DNA of 64,000 bases from assembly GCA_947172415.1 (NCBI GenBank), contig OX359201.1:4092001-4156000 (forward strand), written 5' to 3'. Every line of letters starts with the position of its first letter. Position 1 is the stretch's first letter. Positions 14,085-24,977 of the stretch are shown here, piece after piece. The translations under genes were made by a program, and so were the position numbers. The notes beneath the pieces were generated by a model, which saw nothing but the letters and a program-made list of their open reading frames with translations, made no database searches and was not told the DNA's origin. The stretch comes from Chondrosia reniformis (taxonomy: Eukaryota; Porifera; Demospongiae; Chondrillida; Chondrillidae).

Positions 14085-15763
14085 GCAGCCCTATACACTT
14101 AAGTGTATAAGAATTCCACATTTAAATTTTCTGTATAACACGTACGTGCGTATGTAATAAGATCTATACCTCAAGCCGTACCCTTTATTCCTTGCAGCAT
14201 CAAGCTATGTTAGGTTTCGGAAAGGGTATATAGCCCAACAATTGTATATATATTATTTTTATATGTCCTTCCTTATTTGGAATATATGTTATAATATGTG
14301 GAGGCTATTTAAAATTTGTAAACCTGCATAATATATGTATGTAGTTCTCATATAAATTTGGGAGTTAACTGCAGTTGTGCAAACCTATAAAGGCCATGAT
14401 TAATTATACTGAGATTTTTTGGGACATATTGTTTTCAGAAATTATGGCTTTCTGTTTGTAACCTTGTATATATATATTCCACCTCGGGCGGAATGGGACC
14501 AAACGCCAACCGTGTTTACCGTCGTCTTGCCTCCATGATAGTAGAGAGACATGACGAACCGTTCAGCCGAACACTTTTAGGCTGAGGTGCCGGTTAAGCT
14601 TCTTGCTATTGCGCTCAGCAATAGCACAGTAGCATGCCTACGTGGGACTCGTTCATCGCAAGGACTGCCAGCATTTTGTGATACAATCGACTTGACCTGT
14701 GCTGAATTCCCGCTCTGAATTTGACTTTTTGCCTTAAACATATGCATAATGCATTATTATGCATCTCATAATATAAGTTCCTATCCAGTTACAGAAATAT
14801 ATTATACCCATCCCCGTATACCTATTTCTAATTGTATTATATAATTGGAATGTAATCAAAAGAAGTATTTCGAGTTTAAAAATTCGTGGGTACTTGCTTA
14901 GTTCTTAGATGTCCGGCTAACGTTGTGGCTTTGATTGCCGTCAATTTCGAGGCCATATTTCATAGAAAACGTTATTGAAAAAGCTAATTTTTAAGCTAGA
15001 AAACAAAAACCAGCCGAGCATTCGCCATTTTTTGATAGATATACAAGATTTACGAACAGGAAGCCATACGTTTACATAATCTTTGAAAAACGCTATAGGG
15101 CGCGAAGGCGCCCCAAATTAGTTGGCAACCATTGATCACCTCCAAGTCATTATATGGCAAATATCACCACATTTATACAGGTGTACTACAACCAGGCAGC
15201 ATCTAGTGCACGATGCAGCTATATTGTACTATATATAATATGCAGTACTAGCATTAGCTATATTTATGGACAAAATATTCTTTTTTACATTGTGTAATTG
15301 TAGGTATACACATGTATATATGCCTGTATGAATAGCAGTTGATTGGAATCCTGATAGGGAACACCATCCAGCTCATTATGGAGGGCATGCTTGTAATTAA
15401 TGGTCAAATATTAATGAAGGCACCTGTGGTTATGTTTATGAAATATTTGGCACATACAATTTGCATACCTGAGCTATGTACCACTTCCTAACTGAAACAG
15501 AGAGTATGAATTTTGTCTGCTAACACATTCAATTGAAATTCCAAGTATCTAATTTTTTAATTTTACAAAGTTTACACTACAATTGCAGATTATACTATCT
15601 ATGAATTATGCTTTCCTAGCTCTATATCTGTGAACATATATATACATTTCCTTCATTGGCATCTTTAATGTAACTTCCATCTCTATACAGACCAAATTAC
15701 ACTTACGTATATAATTTGTTATTTAACACATTCATACTTCTTCCCATGATTCATTGCAACATT

Positions 15764-16137
15764 GGCCATCCCTACTTCTAATTACATTTCTTATTTTACT
15801 TGTATTCACACTTTCTCCTGTTATATAATGTTATGCTTTCAAACTAAGATTTTGAATAAATAATGACGATTTATATAGTACTTGTATCTTCACATGAATG
15901 TTAGCGCTAATTCATTTGTAAAAAGAAGATATAATGAATTTTGGAATTGGGTCTATTGCTAGTTAACTACTAATGTTGTAGAATATTGAAACACGTTTTG
16001 GCGTTTATAAAGCAGTGTATACATAAACGACTGCAAATACGGTCAAATATAACCGAATCATTGTTGATTTATTAGGTGTTAATTCATAATACATCGCACA
16101 GGGTTGCCATTTTTCGACAAGCCCTACTTATGGAGTT
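15764..16137. repeat. Dispersed repeat family, copy 2
   Basis: Diverged, shortened copy of 10408-10972 in the same orientation. It starts CCATCCCTACTTCTAA and ends near GCCCTACTTATGGAG. Shared inner motifs include TTAGCGCTAATTCATTTG, GAATTTTGGAATTGGG (copy 1: GAATTCGGGAATCG) and CAAATATAACCGAA. Because it lies between the arms of the large inverted repeat, it may be a later insertion there. Confidence 0.6.
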
Positions 16138-16603
16138 CGATATGATATCCAATGTACACATTGTCAAGTTGCTATTGAGTTATTGAATAATACTCCCTTG
16201 TTCAAATTGACATCTGTGAATTATAAAAGAAACTTAATGTTGTTACTACGGAAACTCCCTAGTAGCCATCAGCAACTCCTCCCTTACAGGGGTCTGAATA
16301 GGCCAATATGTTACCAGGAAAAGGTACAAATATGCCCTGGATGATTTTACCAACACCTCCTTTTGCGAAGGTCTGAAAAATATGATGTCTTTCCCTTAGT
16401 CCCTCCAATATGTACTTGTTCAATCCTGGCTCATGAAAGGTTATGTTTGCATGGTATCAACTGGTGATGCACTTGTGCATGGCATATTTATGCTCTTCTT
16501 CAGACCAATGTATGTTGACATGATACATGCTCACAATAACCTACTCAAGAGTAGATATCAGGAGATGGTGCCCATGAAGTAGCATGCAGTCTTAAGACAG
16601 TAT

Positions 16604-16721
16604 ATAATCAACAGGGTTAGAAACCATTTTGTAACTTGTACACAAGGGACATCATATGGTATACGTATATAAAGGCCTTGGCCTTTTAAGTTACAAAATG
16701 GTCTCTATCCCTGTTGATTAT
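16604..16721. repeat. Short hairpin, arms about 34 bp
   Basis: ATAATCAACAGGGTTAGAAA is followed downstream by its near inverse complement ending CCCTGTTGATTAT. The inner part reads CCATTTTGTAACTT against AAGTTACAAAATGG. The loop is about 50 bp. It may be a small foldback repeat or the end of an unrecognised element. Confidence 0.6.
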
Positions 16722-17192
16722 GCGAATGCATGCAACCAACCGTCAGTGTTCTTAGCTCACTCACAAGGCAAATCAAATCTGCTGTGCACGTGGTTATTAG
16801 CTGAGACCCCTTTAAGACTGGAACCTTTGTTGATATATGGCATGCAGATGCATCATCTTCAATCTATATACTAAGGTGTGAAAAGGTAATTGGTAGGCCA
16901 TGTGTTCTACCTTGCAATTGGATGATCTGTATCAACTACTACTCTCTATGCAGTAGTTGAGGATTTGAAAGTCTGCAACTATACGTACTATTTAAAATAC
17001 TGATTATCCTATAGGGGTCACTTGGATCTCTTTAAATTTGTAACTGGAACTGTGTAGCTAGTACTTGATTGTAATTTTAATATTGTATAGTCAGTTGGCT
17101 CTCATACATTTGTAACTTGTACTGTGTAGTACTTGATTGTAATTATATATATATATATACACATAGCTGTTAGCCTATATATATGGGTTAGA

Positions 17193-17961
17193 GTTAGCAT
17201 TCCACATGTACAATTGAATTAGATCTGCCTTCAATATAGAAAACATGCATAAAATTGTGATTTAATGAAATAATAGCTATACCCTTACATGCAGTGCTCT
17301 GGCACAGAATTATTATATATACACCACAAAAATGCTGGTCCATTCATGGCTCCCTCAGAAATTACAAAGTGGTATGTATCCTGTTTGTATAAGTGCAAGG
17401 TGTAAATACTCCCCTCTCACCCTAGGCCTATAATAGCATAGTGCTGAATCCAAGCAAAACAAGCCTATAAGACACAGCCCATTTCCTATACATGTGGGAG
17501 AAGCTATAACATGCCAAAGGAGTCACACAGGAAGCACAATTGATATTTATAATTGCAATCATAATGCAATCACTTGTATGTCCACCACAGAATTCCAGAC
17601 TGTGACCACACGATAAAATCTCATACAGGTTTAATATGGCATGAAACATATTTGAAACTTCTGGTTTCAAAGGGTGCTCGATCTAATAGATTGATTTTTT
17701 GGGTTTCAAGTTTTTCACAGCCCCCTTTCCAAGTTTATACAAATTTTCATACCTTTTGAAACCTGGCAAATCAAAGAGTTTAAGTAGGCTTCATGCCTTC
17801 TGAAACCTGAGATTTGATCCTGTGTCCTGCATGTAGCTGCTTATTATTTTTTACTGTTGATGTATAAAACTATATCTAGTTTAATCTATATTAATACCTC
17901 AACCACAGAACTCCAGACTCTGACCTGCAGCTGCTCAATATTTTACACATTTCATCAGACT
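17193..17961 (-). repeat. Right arm of the large inverted repeat
   Basis: Inverted partner of 13329-14084. The outer end reads ATTTCATCAGACTAT, matching TAGTCTGATGAAAT on the left. The best conserved blocks are 17330-17760. Whether this is one foldback transposon or two inserted copies of one repeat cannot be decided without genome copies. Confidence 0.85.
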
Positions 17962-17992
17962 ATCAGAGTAAGGTAGTTCTCTCTAAATAGGG

Positions 17993-18060
17993 ATGGCCCA
18001 AAAAACACGGCGGCCGTATTCAATGTTTTACGGATTAAAACGATATAAATCGGCAGTGAA
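17993..18060. repeat. Terminal fragment of the dispersed repeat family
   Basis: TAGGGATGGCCCAAAAAACA and the following 50 bp align with the reverse complement of the right end of copy 1 (GTAGGAATGGCCGAAAAAAA), including the later AATGTNTTAC...ATAAATCG motif. It is short and truncated by the neighbouring LINE. Confidence 0.5.
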
Positions 18061-18084
18061 TGTGTCATTAGTTCTTTTAAACTT

Positions 18085-19865
18085 CTAATGTTTCTCTTTG
18101 TACCATGTCAATTGAGGGAAAGTTGTCTTGAAGAGTGCATAAAGCTCGAAGTTGGTAAAACAGTTGCAGGTCTACTTCCGGTTTTCCTCATTTTCTTCTT
18201 CTTCTGCTTCGTAATACATTTATATTCTTTGAGGCCCCATACATGTGCACTATATTCAATAATACTCAATACCAAGGATCTATGAAGGTGTGTAAACACC
18301 TTGTTGGGGAAATTTCCTAATGTTCTTTATTTCGCTAATAGATAATGTGCCACTTTAGAGGCCTTTTTGGCAACATTCTCAACTGGTTTGCTCCAGGTTA
18401 AAAACTGATTAAAAATTAGGCCTAGATATGTATATTCGGGTACAGTTTCTAATCTGTATTCTCCTATCATGGATGTGTGCTTGGATAATTTACAGTTTAT
18501 CTGTCTGAAATGAATTACTTTTGTCTTTGAAGTATAAATTTGTAGGTTCCATTCATTACACCAGGAATGTAGTATATTCAAAATAGTCTCGAGATTACCC
18601 TCTGATTCAGCACATAAGGCTACATCATCCGTGAATAGTAAACTATACAAGACACCTCTTTCTATGTTTATATATAGTCCAACTCCACTGTTTCTTAGCT
18701 TTAATAATAGATCATTAATAAAAATATTAAATAGAGTTGTGGAGGAGGACACCTTTGCTTAACACCTTGATTCACCTTAAAATAATCAGTCAGCAATTCA
18801 TTAACTTAAACAGTATATCTAACATTTGTGTACGTACATGGCTTAAATTATTTTTCAAATTTTCCCTTTAATTCCATTTTCAGCCACAAAAAATCTCTGG
18901 GTATCGAGTCGAATGTTTTCTTAAAGTCAACAAAGCAAACAAAAGAGCTCAGGCCTTGTGCTAGGAGTAAAGATGTGGTCAGCACAGCTCCTGTTGGGTC
19001 TAAAGCCACATTGCTCCTCTATTAAAATGTTTTTATTTTATAATTATGTCCCTAGTCTTATTATATATATGACAAAAGGTCTTCATGAATGTAGATTGTA
19101 AGGCAATTCCTCTATAGTTATCTGGGGAGTAGTCTTTATCATTTTTGGGTATCGGGCATAACATAACATTATTCCATTCTGTTGGAATTTGTCCAAGCTC
19201 TAGACATCTATTATAAGGGCTAATAGGTAATCTGAAATCTTGGGTAGTTTCATTATAGAAGCATCAATACCATCTATGTCAGGGACTTTGTCCTCTTTTA
19301 AGAGACTAATTGTTTTTACTAGTTCCTCATATGTAATAGGTTTACTAATTTCTTCTAAAGGTAGTGTGTATGCAGTGAGTGGATCATCATTAGGGGATCC
19401 TTGTTTTGATTATTGACATCAACATCAGTACTACAATTGAATTCTTCTCTTGGTTATTCATTTAATGTTCTTTCCAATTCTCTAGCTGAACTGTAGGATC
19501 ACTACTAAGGTTTCCATTACGTAACCAAATTTGTTCAGGGATACCTTTTCAGAGTGGCGCCGTTTACATCTCCTAACTAACTTATCAAAATCCTTTTGTG
19601 GCTTCCTATAATTACTAAACAAGGTCTTATCTGCTTTACATCTGAGCCATTGTTTTAATGTGAATCTTAGTTTTTTCCTAGCTATACTAAGGTCCTTATT
19701 CCACCAGGGTTTCCTGCTTGCTTTCGTGTAAATTGGTTTAGATTTTGTTGGGGTATTTTATAGTTAGAGGGCAATTGTATCAAAAAAACTGTTTGTAATT
19801 GGATTCTAGCTGGCTAGAGACAGAAAGCAAATTTTTAGTTAAGACGTCCTTAATCATTTGAATGG
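18085..19865 (-). mobile_element. Decayed non-LTR retrotransposon (LINE), reverse-transcriptase part
   Basis: Minus-strand frames show, in order from the right: a linker typical of LINE polyproteins (PWWNKDLSIARKKL, then a KPQKDFDKL-RRCKRRHS-like stretch), then reverse-transcriptase motifs. These are GQIPTEWNNVMLCPIPKN, DNYRGIALQS, VDFKKTFDSIPRDFLW, NQGVKQ, TLFNIFINDLL and the catalytic box LLFTDDVALCAES (FTDD in place of YADD). The post-RT segment follows (HLHRSLVLSIIEYSAHVWG). The endonuclease domain is absent, so the copy is 5'-truncated. The frame changes several times, so it is dead. The clade is not resolved. Confidence 0.85.
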
Positions 19866-20326
19866 ATGATCCCTTTTGTAATCCACCATTTCTCAATGTA
19901 TTTTTGTGGTAATGTATTTCATGGTTGCCCCCGAAACCATGAAAATATTTTAACACAGAAATTGTCCAGATCTTACATTACACTATATGTAATGTTTAAT
20001 ATAATTACCACTGACATCCAAACTGTAACATTTGTTTATATAGACTGTTCAGATGATGAGGTGATTGTGGGGTATACATGTGCTTTTCAGACTTGATCAC
20101 TCCATCATGGTGGTGGATATATAAGGTTTTATATGAATGAAATGTATATAAGTTACTTTATATTATTTGATAACTGTTTATGTACCTATGTAGGAACCAT
20201 ATGCACAATAATTTAAAAGAACCACAATAATATATAGATCAATGAACACACGACAATATATGCCGTTTTGAAAAATGTGATAATATATAATACAATACAA
20301 TGCAAGTTTAGCTTTGAATCTTTTGG
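19866..20326. other. Intergenic, no feature seen
   Basis: AT-rich DNA between the LINE and the end of the ABC transporter gene. It probably includes the transporter 3' UTR next to its stop codon at 20327. No conserved polyadenylation signal is obvious. Confidence 0.5.
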
Positions 20327-23300
20327 CTAAACTTCGGTTTCTTGTCCTTTAGTAGAATCCCCTCCATTTGAAGCAGCTCTAAGAGTGGGATGGGAAAGAG
20401 CCAACTGAATTGCATTAGCATCCAAATGTATCTGCTCCTGGCACTTCATTGCACTGCGATTAAATGGTGTTGATGGGGGAACTGGTGGACAGATGATGGC
20501 AGACTCCATGGAAATATCTTTATGTTCATTGGTAATCTTTGGAGTTGATGCCTTCAGCTTGTAAGCTTTATGCAGAAGCTGTGGAGTTTCATCTAGTGAG
20601 AAGCAAGAAAGTGGGTTTTCGCTGTAGTTGGAAAGTGTTTCCTCCCTCTCCTGGACAACCTCTAGCTTGACACGGAATGGCACCTTTGAAGAGACACTTT
20701 GCTCAGTAGGAAAGGGGTATATGTTGGGCAATGATGCACGTCTGTAAGCTGACGACTTAGCCAAATCCAACTCTTTACTTGGTTCTATTTTAAATTTAGA
20801 ATCTGTACATTTCAGGACTGGTTGACCAATTGGAGTGGCTTTTTTGGTCCACAGTTTGTAGTAATATCCCTTCAAATTCAATAGCTCTTTGTGTGTGCCT
20901 CTTTCCTTTACAACCCCATGGGATAGTAGGATTATGGTGTCAAATTTACTGGCTTGATGCAAATCATGTGTTATTGATAAAACTGTTTTATCAGTAGAGA
21001 GCTCCATGACTCTCTGAAATACACTAGCACCAGTAGAACGATCCAGAGCACTTGTGAATTCATCCAACAGGAGCACCTGTGGTTGCCTCAGTAGTGCTCT
21101 AGCCAGTGCTAGCCTCTGTTTCTGACCATTGCTCATAGAAGTAGCCCCTTCTCCAAGGATGCTATCATATCCCTGGGGAAGGGATTCAATCCAGTCATGG
21201 ATTCCTGCCAGCTTAGTTGCCTCTATGATGTCCTTTTGAGTTGATTGAGAGTTACCCAGTTTAAGATTATCTGAAATGGTTAGCTGGAAAAAGTGTGAGT
21301 TCTGTGATACTACTCCAACTGGTAGTGAACAGACCATAGTATGCTGCATATCACAACTGCAGAGCCAAGCCTCACCTTTTGTTGGTTGTAGCAGTCCTAG
21401 TATCACCTTCAACAAAGTGCTCTTGCCAGAACCAGACAACCCCACAATGGCAACCTTTTCTCCTTTTCTGATATGTACAGTTATGTCAAATAACTGCCAG
21501 TAAGCACTACTAGGGCTGTAAGCAAAACAAACATCTTGCAATGCAATATCAAAATCACTTTCATTTTCAGAAATGGATCTGTGTTGGATTTCTTTGGATT
21601 CTCTGTGATTAGTGTGTACTTTTATATAAGCAAAAACCCTACCTAAGCTAATTCTAGCCTTTTGCATAGCTGGCATAAGACTACCAGATACTCTCAATGC
21701 AGCACAGGAGCTTGAGAAGAGAATGAAGCATGTCATAGCCAAATTAAAGGTGAGCATGTTGTACACAACTAAAACTAGAGCACTTACCAGCAAAAATGCA
21801 CTCAACAGTATTGGAAGGAAGTAATGTGTCACCAGAATAGCTTGTGAAAAGAATATTGACTTTTCTCCTTTAGATTTGTAGCAAGAATGATGTAAAACAC
21901 GAAAGCGTCTTAGCCAATACTCTAAAAGACCAAATAGCCTGTTCTCCAAGCTACCATCTAGTACTTCACCCAAGAGGACACTTAGCTGGTTGGTGGCATG
22001 GCCTTGCACAAAACTGTGATGGGCTAACTGCCGTGCTAAAAGTCCTAGAGCAAACTCCATCAGCAAAAATAGGAACAGTAGAGGAATACCTAACATCCAG
22101 TTGGCTACCATGACAAAACAAATAGATATGATACACAGAAAGGGGCCTCTGAAAACATTCACAGAGACAAATCCTATTCCATTCTCAACTTGGGAAATAT
22201 CTTGTGAAAAGGCTGAAAGGATTGCTTCCGAACTACCTTGATCCAGAAACAGGGAGACATCTTTACTTATACTAATAATCATGTCTCTCCTTAGGGACAT
22301 TGATACCCTAACAGCTAGCCTGGCAAGTATCGCTGACATTAGCAGCACAGATACAAAACGCACTAAAATGGTCCCTACTAGCAAACTGGCTGGTATTACT
22401 AAGCCTCGGATATCAGAGAGGTTTCCACTGAAAGCTGCCAGGCTGGTGATAGTGCTCACCTCTCCAAACGCTATGGCATTATAGAGATAGCAAGCAGAGT
22501 CTAGCAGAAAGAGAAAGAGAAATGCCAAGGAGAGGATGACTCCCCAACCTCTTAGAGTATACTTCAGCACTATTTTAACAAAGGTAGCCCAAGAAAGCTT
22601 GAATTTCTCCTGCATATCATTATGAAGGAATTGCATCCACTTGATTTCCAGATCATTGAGCGTCTTCCTCTTTAAGGTGATGTTGATATTTTTCAGTGGC
22701 TCCTCCTCAATGTGGGCAAGCTGCTTTATGAGGATGGCTATACCTCCCCTTCCATACTGCTGATAGATAAACTCTACAAAGGATCTACCCGCAGCTAAAT
22801 AAACAGGTACTTCAGCTTCATTAGCAGGCTTCAACCAGTACTTTTGAAGAATAGAGGATGACTTTTTGGAGATGGAAAGAAAAATGTCCCTTTTTATCTC
22901 AGCATCTTCAGGTAACTTCTCACCCAGCTTGGAGAATGTCTTTGCTTCAACCAAAGAGAAGAGACCATCAATTATAATGCTCCCTTCTTGTATACCTGAA
23001 CAGATATTATGTAGCTGTGACATAAATGCAAGATGTAGCAGGCTTGTTATGTCATTACTCTCACTCAAGGACAATCTATAAAAGAGGTAACGAAAAAGAT
23101 TACATCAAATAAAGGTATATACTTCTTATGATATGCAGTATAATGTCTATTGCTGTCACTAGATGCAATATCTTGTTACATGCATACATACATGCATACA
23201 TATAGTGTAAATATACTGCATGCATGTCTAGAATGTTCCAGCTTACTGAGTGCTATGGGCTAGTCGGGTTAGGTTCCTTGTTAGAGTCTCTTCTTCCAAA

Positions 23301-23527
23301 GATTCATCTCCGCGAAAGCACTGATAGGAGGATCGCACCGCTATTAGAGGGCGAAGCTGGCACACTTCATTAAGGGTTTGTATAAAGCAAAGCAACTTCT
23401 TTCTAACAGGGTCGCTGTCTTCTTTTGATTTCGGCTGAGTTGATGTCTTACGTAAATGAAAGTAAGAAGGTCTTCTTCCACTGTGGAAATCGGGTGGCGG
23501 TACTGGAGCAACTTCAATAGGTTCCAT
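20327..23527 (-). CDS. ABC half-transporter with peptidase-like N-terminal extension
   Basis: Two exons, 23527-23247 and 23075-20327, join in phase (ACT CA|A TTG) and give 1,009 residues. The start ATG at 23527 directly follows an in-frame TAA. Residues 1 to about 180 are soluble and unrecognised. Residues about 182-250 (AGRSFVEFIYQQYG ... LNDLEIKWMQFL) resemble the C-terminal helical part of gluzincin (MA-like) peptidases, but no HExxH is present. About six membrane helices follow (residues about 268-610). A single nucleotide-binding domain has Walker A GLSGSGKST (about 639), a signature reading MSNGQ instead of LSGGQ (about 740), Walker B VLLLDEFTSALD (about 760) and H-loop THD (about 795). 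The C-terminal 170 residues are low-complexity and Ser/Pro-rich. One NBD means it should work as a dimer exporting an unknown substrate. Assignment to a standard animal ABC subfamily is unclear. Confidence 0.88.
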
Positions 23528-24977
23528 TTAATTTTCAACCTATAGTACAAAGGGGGTCAGCAATGAACCTGTTAGAGACTGCAATATAGGTGTTATTTAC
23601 TATAGAAATATCAATGAATTGCCTTTTACATATATAGTATTGCATGGAGAGACTCAGAGCCTTTTGCGTCGTGAACTCTTAAATACATGTCCTACAAGTA
23701 TACTGTTCTGGTGTGTGTTTGATAGTTAGAACTTACCATGTCTTGTAGGTTAAATAAATTCTGTCCTGTGCTTCCTACTTCGTCATGCAAAAGTCATGCA
23801 ACGGAGTTTGTTCTCACGTGTTACGTTTCAACGCTTGTTATATGATACGCGACTATCGCAATGTGTAACGCGCAAAGCTCCTACACTCTCCGTAACCTTG
23901 CGGATATACATAACAAAAACATAGTACAGTATATGTTATTAAACTGTTTCTGGTAAAAAGCAATCGCCAACTGTTATAACTGATCAAAATATATGTGCTT
24001 GGAAAATGGATCATGAAAGCGATAAAAGAGATATAATCAAACTATAAACACAGTCAAAATTGCATGTTTTGGAAATGTACTTAGTAGTGTTCCAGTTCTT
24101 GTGACTGAAGAAGAAGACTGCCTTTAGGAGGATTATATATGTAATATCTACCTTTGCTGGAAAATCCCTCTTAGGAGTGGCAATTCGAAATTCTTCAAAA
24201 CTGCCTTTGTTTAAACTTGACCTGTTCAGCCAAAAAGAGACATGCAGGATGAAAAAACTATATATTCTATACCTTTTTGAGGTTCTATTATAGTACTATA
24301 TAGCATGCTATATTCAAATTATAATGACCAGCATATCCTTAGTACATATATATCACAATCCAACTATATACATGTACAATCAAGTATACACAGTGCAGGT
24401 GCAAATTGCTCTGAATCCTAGGAAAACTTCAATCAAGTACACATATATTTCAATTTTAGTAACTGCACTCTTAGGTGGGTACCATAAATTGTATTCCTAC
24501 TTCCATCAAACTTGAGATTGAGATCATCGTGTGCACACTTACGCATCTACTTACACTAGTATAGACCACACAGCATATGGATTACATACTAGAACCCCTC
24601 GGTCTCCTGTGTTACTTTAATTCCAAAAGAGCCAGTCTTCTTAAGGGGTCTCAGTTATTAACCGCAGCAAATTTGATGCACTTTGAGAGTGAGCTGAGAT
24701 CATAGTGTATTTCACAGCGTTCACACACATGCATTGGCTTTTAGGTTTTAGACCATCTTCTAACTTGCACACAAGAGCATGGCTGCAGAGGTATAATATA
24801 TTAAGGACTTGAGCTTTTGACGATGTTTTTCAACCAATTGTTTCATTATAACTTCTATTTAGATCAGCACATCTTTTCAGTCATATATATATATATATAT
24901 ATCAAATGACCATATGGTAGCCAGTTATTACATTATATACGTATTTATCAAAGTAAAATCTTGCTTGTATAACTGAT
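23528..24977. other. Intergenic; one possible orphan exon
   Basis: Between the ABC gene and the seven-helix gene. Most of it is AT-rich and featureless. At about 24222-24165 on the minus strand an acceptor-like AACAG and a donor-like AAAG|GTAGAT frame a short open stretch (SSLNKGSFEEFRIATPKRDF) that reads like protein. It fits no neighbour clearly; it may be an upstream alternative exon of the ABC gene. A short TA run lies at about 24880-24902. Confidence 0.4.

Larger units (their letters stand above)
14085..17192. other. Spacer of the large inverted repeat; no gene seen
   Basis: About 3.1 kb with no supported coding region. It holds a short, unusually GC-rich patch at about 14480-14720 that I cannot classify (no tRNA A/B boxes, not 5S rRNA). 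It also holds a second copy of the dispersed repeat at 15764-16137 and a hairpin at 16604-16721. The rest is AT-rich with TATA and TACGTA runs. Confidence 0.6.

Noticed and set aside
14480-14720. tRNA or 5S rRNA gene or tRNA-derived SINE
   Set aside because: No A-box/B-box pair, no cloverleaf and no 5S-like sequence could be found by eye.
16656-16874. Plus-strand 72-codon frame
   Set aside because: Overlaps a hairpin, has no family resemblance, and is likely part of an unknown repeat.
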